Origin: Streptomyces malachitofuscus
GTDB taxonomy: Bacteria; Actinomycetota; Actinomycetes; Streptomycetales; Streptomycetaceae
Reading direction: 5' to 3'
NCBI RefSeq assembly: GCF_014650055.1
Contig: NZ_BMUF01000014.1
Span: 62,001 to 126,000, forward strand
Length of the DNA stretch: 64,000 nt
Shown here: piece after piece, positions 7,762 through 14,898 of the stretch
How positions within the stretch are numbered: position 1 is the first letter of the stretch
Layout of the letters: each line of letters opens with the position of its first letter
The notes under the pieces: generated by a model
Databases searched by the model: none
What the model saw: the letters and a program-made list of their open reading frames with translations, nothing else
What the model was told of the DNA's origin: nothing
Translations under genes and position numbers: made by a program

Positions 7762-9151
7762 TCAGCGACAGCAGCAGCACGAAACCACCGGCCACCACCG
7801 AGATGATGGTCTCCATGATCGACCAGGTCTTGATCGTCTGACCGACGTTCAGCCCGAAGTACTCCTTCACCAGCCAGAAGCCGGCGTCGTTGACATGGCT
7901 GAAGAACAGCGAACCGGCACCGATCGCGAGCACCAGCAGGGCGGCGTGGGTGGTCGACATGTCGGCGGCGAGCGGCGCCACCAGACCGGCCGCGGAGACG
8001 GTCGCCACGGTCGCCGACCCGGTCGCCAGCCGGATCGCCACCGCGATCAGCCAGGCCAGCAGCAGCGCCGGGATCGACCAGTCCTCGGAGATGTCCAGGA
8101 TCATCTGGCCCACGCCGGTGTCGATGAGCGTCTGCTTGAACCCGCCGCCCGCGCCGACGATCAGCAGGATGCCCGCGATGGGCGCGAGCCCCTTCTCGAC
8201 CAGGGACGAGATGCGCTCCCGGCTGAACCCGGCGGGCACGCCCAGGGTGAAGATGCCGACCAGCACGGCCGCGAGCAGCGCGATCAGCGGGGAACCGATC
8301 ACGTCGAAGACGCGCTGCACGGAGTTCTCGGGGTCGTCGATGACGATGTCGACCAGCGCCTTGGCCAGCATCAGCACGACCGGCAGCAGGATCGTGGCCA
8401 GCGTCGGGCCGAAGCCGGGGCGCTTCTCGAGGTCCTCGGAGGGCCGCTGCGGGATCATCCGCTCCGGGGCCGGGACGTCCACCCAGCGGGCGGCGTACTT
8501 GGAGAACAGCGGACCGGCGATGACCACCGTCGGTATGGCGACGAGCACGCCCAGGGCCAGCGTCACACCGAGGTTGGCGCCGACGGCGTCGATCGCGACC
8601 AGCGGACCGGGGTGCGGCGGCACGAGTCCGTGCATCACGGACAGACCGGCGAGCGCCGGGATGCCGATGCGCATCAGGGAGTAGTTGCCGCGCTTGGCGA
8701 CCATCAGCACCACGGGGATCAGCAGCACCACGCCGACCTCGAAGAACAGCGGCAGGCCGATCACCGAGGCGATCAGCACCATCGCCCACGGCATGGTGCG
8801 GCCGCTCGCCCTCGCGAGGATGGTGTCGACGATCTGATCGGCGCCGCCGGAGTCGGCGAGCATCTTGCCGAGAATCGCGCCGAGGGCGATCAGGACGCCC
8901 ACTCCGGCGACGGTGGAGCCGAGTCCGGCACTGAAGCTGGCGATCACCTTGTCCAGCGGCGCCCCGGCGAACGCGCCGAGCGCCAGCGACCCGATGGTCA
9001 GCGACAGGAAGGCATGCAGCTTGAACTTGGTGATGAGCAGGACGATGACGGCGATGCCCGCCAGGACGGCGATGCCCAGCTGAGCGTGGCCGGCCGAGGT
9101 GATCGGCTCGGGTGCGTCCGCTGCCAGCATCTCGACGCTGAGTCTGGTCAC
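7754..9151 (-). CDS. gntP: Gluconate:H+ symporter, GntP family
   Basis: 465 residues, GTG start. The hydrophobic pattern of 12-14 helices and the segments LIALGAILGKMLADSGGADQ, GLPLFFEVGVVLLIPVVL and GLVPPHPGPLVAIDAVGANL are characteristic of the GntP permease family. It imports gluconate with protons across the cytoplasmic membrane. It lies 47 bases downstream of gntK on the same strand, with gntR divergent, so it is the second gene of a gluconate operon. Its last 8 bases overlap the end of the opposing cytochrome b gene. Confidence 0.93.
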   Translation of the reverse strand: MTRLSVEMLAADAPEPITSAGHAQLGIAVLAGIAVIVLLITKFKLHAFLSLTIGSLALGAFAGAPLDKVIASFSAGLGSTVAGVGVLIALGAILGKMLADSGGADQIVDTILARASGRTMPWAMVLIASVIGLPLFFEVGVVLLIPVVLMVAKRGNYSLMRIGIPALAGLSVMHGLVPPHPGPLVAIDAVGANLGVTLALGVLVAIPTVVIAGPLFSKYAARWVDVPAPERMIPQRPSEDLEKRPGFGPTLATILLPVVLMLAKALVDIVIDDPENSVQRVFDVIGSPLIALLAAVLVGIFTLGVPAGFSRERISSLVEKGLAPIAGILLIVGAGGGFKQTLIDTGVGQMILDISEDWSIPALLLAWLIAVAIRLATGSATVATVSAAGLVAPLAADMSTTHAALLVLAIGAGSLFFSHVNDAGFWLVKEYFGLNVGQTIKTWSIMETIISVVAGGFVLLLSLII

Positions 9152-9198
9152 GGTGGTTCCCTAGTGTGTGCGAGGGTCGGGGAGGGTCCGGCCGGGAC

Positions 9199-9717
9199 CT
9201 ACGGGGTGGGCTCGGGGAGGGCGTCCAGGGCGGCGGCCGCCCGTTCGGTGATCTCCTCGGGGCTGCCCGCCACGTCCACGGCGACCCCGGCTTCGTCCGG
9301 CTCCAGCGGCTGGAGCGTGGCGAACTGGGAGTCGAGCAGTGCCGTGGGCATGAAGTGTCCCTGCCGGTGCGACATCCGGTCCTCGATGAGCGCGCGGTCA
9401 CCCGTGAGGTGCACGAAGACCACGCCGGGCGCGGCGGCCCGCAGCCGGTCGCGGTACGACCGCTTCAGCGCCGAGCAACTGACCACCCCGCCCTGCCCCG
9501 ACCGCTCGTGCGCCCACGCGCCGATGGCGTCCAGCCAGGGCCTGCGGTCGTCGTCGGTGAGCGGGGTCCCGGCCGTCATCTTGTCGATGTTGGCCTGCGG
9601 GTGGAAGTCGTCGCCCTCGGCGTACGGAACGTCGAACCGGGCCGCGAGCAGGGGACCGACGGTGGTCTTGCCGGTGCCCGCGACGCCCATGATCACGACG
9701 ACTTCGGTGGTGTTCAT
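9199..9717 (-). CDS. gntK: Gluconokinase
   Basis: 172 residues, the normal size for this family. The Walker A motif GVAGTGKTT is at residues 11-19, followed by ARFDVPYAEGDDFHPQANID, the conserved substrate region of GntK-type kinases, and later VSCSALKRSYRDRLR. It phosphorylates gluconate to 6-phosphogluconate with ATP, feeding the pentose phosphate pathway. It is first in the gntK-gntP operon, divergent from gntR. An AT-rich intergenic stretch of 137 bases between them holds the likely promoters and operator. Confidence 0.95.
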   Translation of the reverse strand: MNTTEVVVIMGVAGTGKTTVGPLLAARFDVPYAEGDDFHPQANIDKMTAGTPLTDDDRRPWLDAIGAWAHERSGQGGVVSCSALKRSYRDRLRAAAPGVVFVHLTGDRALIEDRMSHRQGHFMPTALLDSQFATLQPLEPDEAGVAVDVAGSPEEITERAAAALDALPEPTP

Positions 9718-9809
9718 CGCTGCCTCACTGTCTGCTGTCTTCGTCGACGCGTGATGTCGACGGCAACTGAAGCTTATTAATAGGACAACTTCAAGAGTCT
9801 GTGACGTAT

Positions 9810-9820
9810 AAGTCTGACTT
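9810..9820. promoter_or_regulatory. Candidate GntR operator
   Basis: AAGTC-T-GACTT is a perfect inverted repeat with a one-base centre in the unusually AT-rich divergent region between gntK and gntR. FadR-type GntR proteins bind short palindromes of about this size. It lies 23 bases upstream of the gntR -10-like box, so binding there could control gntR itself as well as the gntK side. The assignment is inference from position and symmetry. Confidence 0.4.
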
Positions 9821-9842
9821 TTTATGTGGGTGATCCGCCCCG

Positions 9843-9848
9843 TACTCT
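9843..9848 (+). promoter_or_regulatory. TANNNT -10 box of a leaderless gntR transcript
   Basis: TACTCT lies 6 bases before the gntR ATG at 9855 and there is no ribosome-binding site, so transcription would start at or next to the initiation codon. Confidence 0.5.
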
Positions 9849-9854
9849 GAGTGC

Positions 9855-10556
9855 ATGAGCACCACGGGCCGGGGGCTGCACGGCCGCGTTCTGGACACCC
9901 TCGGCCCCGAGATCACCGCCGGCGGGTACCCGCCCGGCAGTGTCCTGCGCACCGACGAGCTCGCACAGCGTTTCGACGTGTCGCGTTCCGTGATGCGCGA
10001 AGTGGTCCGCGTCCTGGAGTCCATGCACCTGGTCGAGTCCCGGCGCCGCGTCGGCGTGACGGTCCGGCCGACCAGAGAGTGGAACGTCTACGACCCCCAG
10101 GTCATCCGCTGGCGCCTGGCCGGCGCGGACCGTCCGCGGCAACTGCGCTCGCTCACCGTGCTGCGCTCTGCGATCGAACCGGTCGCGGCGGGCCTGGCCG
10201 CCCGCAACGCCACGGCCGAGCAGTGTGCCGAGCTCACCGAGTGCGCCCTCGGCATGGTCGCCAACTCGCGCGGTCACCGGCTGGAGGGATACCTCTTCCA
10301 CGACGTGGCGTTCCACCGGGTCATCCTCAACGCCTCCGGCAACGAGATGTTCGCCCGCCTCGGCGATGTCGTCGCCGAGGTCCTGGCCGGCCGCACCCAC
10401 CACGACGTGATGTTCGAGGACCCCGACCCGGCCGCCGTCACCCTGCACGTCCAGCTCGCCGAGGCGGTCCGCGAACGCGACGCCGCCCGCGCGGAACGCC
10501 TCACCCGCGAGATCACCGAGGGCGCCCTCCAGGAACTGGACATCCTGGCGCCCTAG
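9855..10556 (+). CDS. gntR: Gluconate regulator, GntR/FadR subfamily
   Basis: 233 residues. An N-terminal winged helix (DELAQRFDVSRSVMREVVRV followed by LESMHLVESRRRVGVTVRP) and a C-terminal all-helical FCD effector domain with HDVAFHRVILNASGNEMF, where the aspartate and histidines usually bind a metal and the sugar acid. Divergent from gntK-gntP, it should repress them until gluconate or 6-phosphogluconate is present. There is no Shine-Dalgarno sequence; a TACTCT box is 6 bases upstream of ATG, suggesting a leaderless mRNA. The stop codon shares a CTAG with the stop of the opposing SEC-C gene. Confidence 0.9.
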   Translation: MSTTGRGLHGRVLDTLGPEITAGGYPPGSVLRTDELAQRFDVSRSVMREVVRVLESMHLVESRRRVGVTVRPTREWNVYDPQVIRWRLAGADRPRQLRSLTVLRSAIEPVAAGLAARNATAEQCAELTECALGMVANSRGHRLEGYLFHDVAFHRVILNASGNEMFARLGDVVAEVLAGRTHHDVMFEDPDPAAVTLHVQLAEAVRERDAARAERLTREITEGALQELDILAP

Positions 10557-10927
10557 TCAAGAAACTCCCCGTCGACGTACACCCACGCCCCGTCGACCCG
10601 CTCGAAGCGGCTGCGTTCGTGCAGCGAACCGCCCCGGTAGGAGGCGCGGAAGGTCACCGTCCCGGTGGAGTGGAAGGCGGACCCGCCCTCGCTGCCCAGG
10701 ATCTCCAGCCCGGTCCACCGCATGCCGGGATCGAAGTCGATGCGCTCCGGCCGCGTCCCCGGATGCCAGGTCCGCAGCAGATACGCGCCGTCCCGGCGCA
10801 CGAACGCGCAGTACCGCGACCGCATCAGCCGCTCGGCGGTGGGAGCGGCGGCGGCACCCGCGTGGAAACGCCCGCAGCAGGCCTCGTAGGCCTCGGGCAG
10901 CCCGCAGGGGCAGGAACGAGCGGTCAT
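10553..10927 (-). CDS. YchJ/UPF0225 family SEC-C motif protein
   Basis: About 124 residues from ATG 10927, with GGAGG just upstream; a GTG at 10933 is an alternative. The N-terminus contains the cysteine-rich metal-binding motif CPCGLPEAYEACCGRFHAG, then TAERLMRSRYCAFVRRDGAY and a compact domain with WTGLEILGSEGG, all standard for the YchJ family (NTF2-like domain with SEC-C type zinc motif). The biochemical role of the family is not established. It runs tail to tail with gntR; the two stop codons interlock in the palindrome CTAG at 10553-10556. Confidence 0.87.
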   Translation of the reverse strand: MTARSCPCGLPEAYEACCGRFHAGAAAAPTAERLMRSRYCAFVRRDGAYLLRTWHPGTRPERIDFDPGMRWTGLEILGSEGGSAFHSTGTVTFRASYRGGSLHERSRFERVDGAWVYVDGEFLD

Positions 10928-10990
10928 GGTCACCTCCGCGACAACGCCGTGAGGGCCGCGACCTCGCGGTCACGGCCCTCACGCTCCATG

Positions 10991-11075
10991 TGTCCGAGGG
11001 GGGACTTGAACCCCCACGCCCGATAAAGGGCACTAGCACCTCAAGCTAGCGCGTCTGCCATTCCGCCACCCGGAC
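10991..11075 (-). tRNA. tRNA-Leu (anticodon GAG)
   Basis: Read on the minus strand, the sequence starts GTCCGGGTGGCGGAATGG and ends GGTTCAAGTCCCCCCTCGGACA. The acceptor stem GTCCGGG pairs with CTCGGAC (one G-U pair), the discriminator base is A, the anticodon loop is CTTGAGG, and there is a long variable arm, TGCCCTTTATCGGGCG, as expected for a class II leucine tRNA. No CCA is encoded. No integrase or direct repeat was noticed next to it, so there is no sign that this tRNA has been used as an attachment site here. Confidence 0.96.
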
Positions 11076-11275
11076 AAGGTGTCTGTCGCGCGGGTTTCCC
11101 CCCGCGGCGACGACGTAAACATTACCAGGTGTTCAGGGGTGGCCGATCAACCCGCCCGGCCGCGCCGTCGCCCGAACGGTGCGGGACCGGCCGGACCGGG
11201 TCTTGGGGCCCGCCCGCGGGGGAGAGAGGATGAGGACGAGTCACCAGCGGGAACACCAGCAGCGGGAGGAAGCAC

Positions 11276-12601
11276 GTGAGCCAGACGGACACGGCCAAGG
11301 GCGTCACCGGTGAGGACGAGGTCGTGGACCTCTGCCGCGAGCTGATCCGGATCGACACCAGCAACTACGGCGACCACTCGGGCCCCGGCGAGCGCAAGGC
11401 GGCCGAGTACGTCGCCGAGAAGCTCGCCGAGGTGGGTCTCGAGCCGCAGATCTTCGAGTCCCACCCGGGCCGCGCCTCCACGGTCGCCCGGATCGAGGGC
11501 GAGGACCCGTCCCGGCCCGCCCTGCTCATCCACGGGCACACCGACGTCGTACCGGCCAACGCGGACGACTGGACCCACCACCCGTTCTCAGGTGAGATCG
11601 CCGACGGGTGCGTGTGGGGCCGCGGGGCCGTCGACATGAAGGACATGGACGCGATGACCCTCGCGGTGGTCCGCGACCGGCTGCGCAGCGGACGCAAGCC
11701 CCCGCGCGACATCGTCCTCGCCTTCCTCGCGGACGAGGAGGCCGGCGGCACGTACGGCGCCAAGCACCTGGTGCGCAAGCACCCCGAGCTGTTCGAGGGC
11801 GTCACCGAGGCGATCGGCGAGGTGGGCGGCTTCTCCTTCACCGTCAACGAGAAGCTGCGCCTCTACCTCGTCGAGACCGCCGAGAAGGGCATGCACTGGA
11901 TGCGGCTCACCGTCGACGGCACCGCCGGCCACGGTTCGATGACCAACGACGACAACGCCATCACCGAGCTGTGTGAGGCCGTCGCCCGCCTCGGCCGGCA
12001 CAAGTGGCCGGTCAGGGTCACCAAGACCGTGCGCGCCTTCCTGGACGAGCTCTCCGACGCGCTCGGCACCGAGCTCGACCCGGAGAACATGGACGAGACC
12101 CTCGCCAAGCTCGGCGGGATCGCCCGCATGATCGGCACCACCCTGCGCAACTCGGCGGCGCCCACGCAGCTCGGCGCCGGCTACAAGGTCAACGTCATCC
12201 CGGGCCAGGCCACCGCGCACGTCGACGGCCGGTTCCTGCCCGGCTACGAGGAGGAGTTCCTCGCCGACCTCGACCGCATCCTCGGTCCGCGCGTGCGGCG
12301 CGAGGACGTGCACTCCGACAAGGCCCTGGAGACCGACTTCGACGGCCGGCTCGTCGACGCCATGCAGACCGCCCTGCGCGCCGAGGACCCGATCGCCCGG
12401 GCCGTGCCGTACATGCTCTCCGGCGGCACCGACGCCAAGTCCTTCGACGACCTCGGCATCCGCTGCTTCGGCTTCGCGCCGCTGCAGCTGCCCCCGGAGC
12501 TGGACTTCGCGGGCATGTTCCACGGGGTCGACGAGCGGGTCCCGGTGGACGGTCTGAAGTTCGGCGTGCGGGTGCTCGACCGTTTCCTGGACGCCTCCTG
12601 A
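11276..12601 (+). CDS. M20/M28-type metallopeptidase (ArgE/DapE-like)
   Basis: 441 residues, GTG start with GGGAGGAAG upstream. Metal ligands of the M20 family are visible: LLIHGHTDVVP (His and catalytic Asp), WGRGAVDMKDMDA (bridging Asp) and ADEEAGGTYGAK (catalytic Glu-Glu). A dimerisation domain follows (MRLTVDGTAGHGSMT), and the C-terminal metal His is in MFHGVDERV. It probably hydrolyses a dipeptide or N-acyl amino acid in the cytoplasm; the exact substrate is unknown. It is followed 150 bases later by chpH, which has its own upstream region. Confidence 0.9.
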   Translation: MSQTDTAKGVTGEDEVVDLCRELIRIDTSNYGDHSGPGERKAAEYVAEKLAEVGLEPQIFESHPGRASTVARIEGEDPSRPALLIHGHTDVVPANADDWTHHPFSGEIADGCVWGRGAVDMKDMDAMTLAVVRDRLRSGRKPPRDIVLAFLADEEAGGTYGAKHLVRKHPELFEGVTEAIGEVGGFSFTVNEKLRLYLVETAEKGMHWMRLTVDGTAGHGSMTNDDNAITELCEAVARLGRHKWPVRVTKTVRAFLDELSDALGTELDPENMDETLAKLGGIARMIGTTLRNSAAPTQLGAGYKVNVIPGQATAHVDGRFLPGYEEEFLADLDRILGPRVRREDVHSDKALETDFDGRLVDAMQTALRAEDPIARAVPYMLSGGTDAKSFDDLGIRCFGFAPLQLPPELDFAGMFHGVDERVPVDGLKFGVRVLDRFLDAS

Positions 12602-12753
12602 GACGGTGATCCGATGAGCTTGATATTCGTGCAGGCGTACGGAGTTGACTGGGAAGGGTGAATGCGACCATAAGCTCGTAGCCTCATTACTTCCTCCTCG
12701 TTACCCGTGATGTGATCCGCGACTTTGGATCGCTTTGCCAACTAGGAGGAACA

Positions 12754-12987
12754 ATGCTCAAGAAGGTCGTCGCTGTCGCGGCCGCCACCGGTGGTCTGGT
12801 TCTCGCGGGCGCGGGCATGGCCGCCGCCGACTCGGGCGCCCAGGGTGCCGCCGTGCACTCCCCGGGTGTCCTTTCCGGCAACGTCATCCAGGCGCCGATT
12901 CACATTCCCGTGAACGTCTGCGGCAACACGGTCTCCGTGATCGGGCTGCTGAACCCGGCCTTCGGCAACACCTGCGTCAACGCGTGA
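12754..12987 (+). CDS. chpH: Short chaplin, ChpH-like
   Basis: 77 residues: a Sec signal peptide of about 25 residues (LKKVVAVAAATGGLVLAGAG, cleavage near AAA-DSG) and one mature chaplin domain with the pattern GAAVHSPGVLSGN, PVNVCGNTVSVIG and GNTCVNA. The two cysteines form the conserved intramolecular disulfide. Chaplins assemble into an amyloid-like film that lowers surface tension and coats aerial hyphae. AGGAGGAAC sits just before ATG 12754. It is one of the chaplins without a sorting signal, so it is released and may be anchored through long chaplins such as the next gene. Confidence 0.95.
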   Translation: MLKKVVAVAAATGGLVLAGAGMAAADSGAQGAAVHSPGVLSGNVIQAPIHIPVNVCGNTVSVIGLLNPAFGNTCVNA

Positions 12988-13033
12988 CGTTGTGCCTCGC
13001 CCTCTAGGGCATGCCCGCTGAGGGCTCGAGCCG

Positions 13034-13072
13034 GTCGGCCCCGGAGCGCGCGCCATGCGCTCCGGGGCCGAC
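13034..13072. terminator. Terminator hairpin after chpH
   Basis: A perfect 16-base-pair stem (13034-13049 with 13057-13072) and a 7-base loop between chpH and chpC. It implies that the two chaplin genes are transcribed separately. Confidence 0.8.
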
Positions 13073-13153
13073 GGTATGTGAATACGTCGGAACACCGGGA
13101 ATTCAAATGGAACGCCGATTCCCGGCACCAGGTCGAAGGCAGGGAATTCAGCA

Positions 13154-13858
13154 ATGCGACAGGTCACCCGCAAGGGCCTGATGACCATGGCGGCCGCCAC
13201 GGGTGTGCTCGCCGCCGCGGGCGGGGCCGCCCACGCCGACTCCGGTGCGACGGGCGCCGCGGTCGGCTCGCCCGGCGTGCTCTCCGGGAACACGGTGCAG
13301 GCGCCGGTGCACGCGCCGGTCAACGTCTGCGGCAACACGGTCAACGTCGCCGGTCTCCTCAACCCGTCCGTGGGCAACTCCTGCGCCAACGAGGGCGGCG
13401 CCCCGTCCGACGGACACGACGGAACCGGCGGCGCACAGGCCGACGGCCACACCGGCGACTCGCCCGGCGTGGGCTCCGGCAACCAGATCCAGGCCCCGGT
13501 CCACGTCCCGGTGAACGTCTGCGGCAACAGCGTGAACGTCCTCGCGGCCGGCAACGCCAGCGAGGGCAACGACTGCGCGAACGGCAACCCCAACCAGGAG
13601 ACGCCGGAACAGCCCGGCGACCCGGGCAGCCCCGAGCAGCCGGACAGCCCCGGTGACGAGCCGAGCACCCCGGCCACCCCGGGCGACGACACCCCGCGCG
13701 GCAACCAGCCGGACACCCACACCGCCACCCGGCCCCAGGCCGACGCGGAGCTGGCCCGGACCGGCAGCGAGCTGCCCATGGGCCTCGCCCTGCCGGCCGG
13801 CGCGGGCGCGCTGCTCGCAGGAGCGGTCCTCTACCGCAAGGCCCGCAACGCCGCCTGA
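13154..13858 (+). CDS. chpC: Long chaplin with two chaplin domains and sortase signal, ChpC-like
   Basis: 234 residues: a signal peptide (cleavage near AHA-DSG), two chaplin domains (around residues 30-78 and 101-140, each with NVCGN and a second Cys), and a Pro/Asp/Gly-rich spacer. The C-terminal sorting signal is LARTG, then a hydrophobic helix (ALPAGAGALLAGAVLY) and a basic tail (RKARNAA). Class E sortases of Streptomyces attach such LAxTG proteins to the cell wall, where they anchor the short chaplins. It follows chpH by 166 bases with a terminator between them. Confidence 0.95.
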   Translation: MRQVTRKGLMTMAAATGVLAAAGGAAHADSGATGAAVGSPGVLSGNTVQAPVHAPVNVCGNTVNVAGLLNPSVGNSCANEGGAPSDGHDGTGGAQADGHTGDSPGVGSGNQIQAPVHVPVNVCGNSVNVLAAGNASEGNDCANGNPNQETPEQPGDPGSPEQPDSPGDEPSTPATPGDDTPRGNQPDTHTATRPQADAELARTGSELPMGLALPAGAGALLAGAVLYRKARNAA

Positions 13859-13868
13859 CACCGGGCGC

Positions 13869-13904
13869 ACGGAGCGGGCCCCGCGACCGCGGGGCCCGCT
13901 CCGT
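13869..13904. terminator. Bidirectional terminator between chpC and the DUF5703 gene
   Basis: A perfect inverted repeat with 17-base arms (13869-13885 and 13888-13904), 11 bases past the chpC stop and before the convergent small gene at 13932. Confidence 0.85.
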
Positions 13905-13931
13905 GTCTGATTCCGGTCGGGTGTCCGCACC

Positions 13932-14120
13932 TCACCAGGTGGCGCGCACCTGGCGGATGATCCGCCGCCGCAACCGCACCCTGCGGCTGCCGTCACGCAT
14001 CAGCGTCAGGCGGTACAGCTCCCAGTGACCGTACTCTGCATGGTCCGTCAGCAGACGTGCCGTCTCCTTGCGGGAGACCCCGCGCGGCACGTACACGTCG
14101 ACAAATTCGTATTCCGGCAT
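13932..14120 (-). CDS. Small conserved protein, DUF5703-like
   Basis: 62 residues, MPEYEFVDVYVPRGVSRKET followed by ARLLTDHAEYGHWELYRL and a strongly basic C-terminus (RRVRLRRRIIRQVRATW). It is conserved next to chpC in Streptomyces as I recall it, under the name DUF5703; no function is known. The basic tail could bind nucleic acid or phospholipid, which is only inference. No ribosome-binding site precedes the ATG; a CACAAT box lies 7 bases upstream, so the mRNA may be leaderless. The gene is divergent from the acidic protein gene at 14168, with only 47 bases between. Confidence 0.75.
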   Translation of the reverse strand: MPEYEFVDVYVPRGVSRKETARLLTDHAEYGHWELYRLTLMRDGSRRVRLRRRIIRQVRATW

Positions 14121-14154
14121 CGCATCTATTGTGCGGGCCGGGCCCCGGTACGGA

Positions 14155-14160
14155 TAGCGT
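14155..14160 (+). promoter_or_regulatory. TANNNT -10 box, leaderless
   Basis: TAGCGT ends 7 bases before the ATG at 14168, and there is no Shine-Dalgarno sequence in the short gap to the divergent DUF5703 gene. Confidence 0.45.
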
Positions 14161-14167
14161 CTGCACT

Positions 14168-14854
14168 ATGTCTGATGCTGCGCAGCCCACCGCTGCCGAG
14201 GTACGCGCCGCCGCCGAGGCGGTCAAGACCGCGCTCGACCGCCACCTGGCCGCGGTCGAACGCCGGTCGGGGGAGGACGACCCGGCCGTCTACGAGGCGT
14301 TCAACCAGCTGGCCGCGGCCGCGGAGACGTACGACGAACTGCTCTACGACCGCTATGACGAGGTCACCCCCTTCGAGATCCCCGGTGCCGAGGACACGCT
14401 GCCGTACACCGGCCCCGAGGAGCCGAACACGGTCAGCGTGCTGATCCGCCGTGACTACGCCGTCGCGGAACCGCAGCGGCTGCTGGCGCACGCCCAGCGG
14501 ATCGAGGCGGCGGACGACGAGGGCTCGGAGGCTTCGGGGACCGTCCACGGCGCGCTCGGGCTGCTGTTCGGCGAGTTCGAGCCGGACGAGATCGCGTCCC
14601 GGCACAAGGAGTTCGGCCTCGAGGAGGGCGACTCCACGCTCTGGGTGACGGCGACGGACGAAGCCCCGGACCCGGGCGAGTGGCTCGAGGCACCGTTCGA
14701 CGAGGTGGACCCGCAGCATGTGGTCTGCCGCTTCGACGTCAGCGCCGTCTTCGACGACGACATCGACGACGACACCGAGGACGACCTGGAGGACGACCCC
14801 GTCCCGACGCTGGACGAGGACGAGGACCTGGAACCGCTCGACGCGGACCGCTGA
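14168..14854 (+). CDS. Hypothetical acidic protein
   Basis: 228 residues. The N-terminal 60 residues are helical (VRAAAEAVKTALDRHLAAVE and FNQLAAAAETYDELLYDRYD), the middle resembles an alpha/beta domain (NTVSVLIRRDYAVAEPQRLL), and the last 40 residues are almost entirely Asp and Glu (DDDIDDDTEDDLEDDPVP). There is no signal peptide or membrane segment, so it is presumably cytoplasmic. I recognise it only as a conserved Streptomyces protein without assigned function. ATG 14168 is chosen because the family-like N-terminus MSDAAQPTAAEVRAA begins there and a TAGCGT box lies just upstream. Confidence 0.8.
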   Translation: MSDAAQPTAAEVRAAAEAVKTALDRHLAAVERRSGEDDPAVYEAFNQLAAAAETYDELLYDRYDEVTPFEIPGAEDTLPYTGPEEPNTVSVLIRRDYAVAEPQRLLAHAQRIEAADDEGSEASGTVHGALGLLFGEFEPDEIASRHKEFGLEEGDSTLWVTATDEAPDPGEWLEAPFDEVDPQHVVCRFDVSAVFDDDIDDDTEDDLEDDPVPTLDEDEDLEPLDADR

Positions 14855-14863
14855 CCTCCGCAC

Positions 14864-14898
14864 GAGGCGCGGCGGCACCACGGGTGCCGCCGCGCCTC
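14864..14898. terminator. Bidirectional terminator between convergent genes
   Basis: A perfect 16-base-pair stem (14864-14879 with 14883-14898) and a 3-base loop. The right arm runs into the stop codon of the RecD-like gene. Confidence 0.82.

Noticed and set aside
10991..11075. tRNA-Leu as integration site of a mobile element
   Set aside because: No integrase, excisionase or direct repeat of the tRNA 3' end was seen in the flanking 5 kb.
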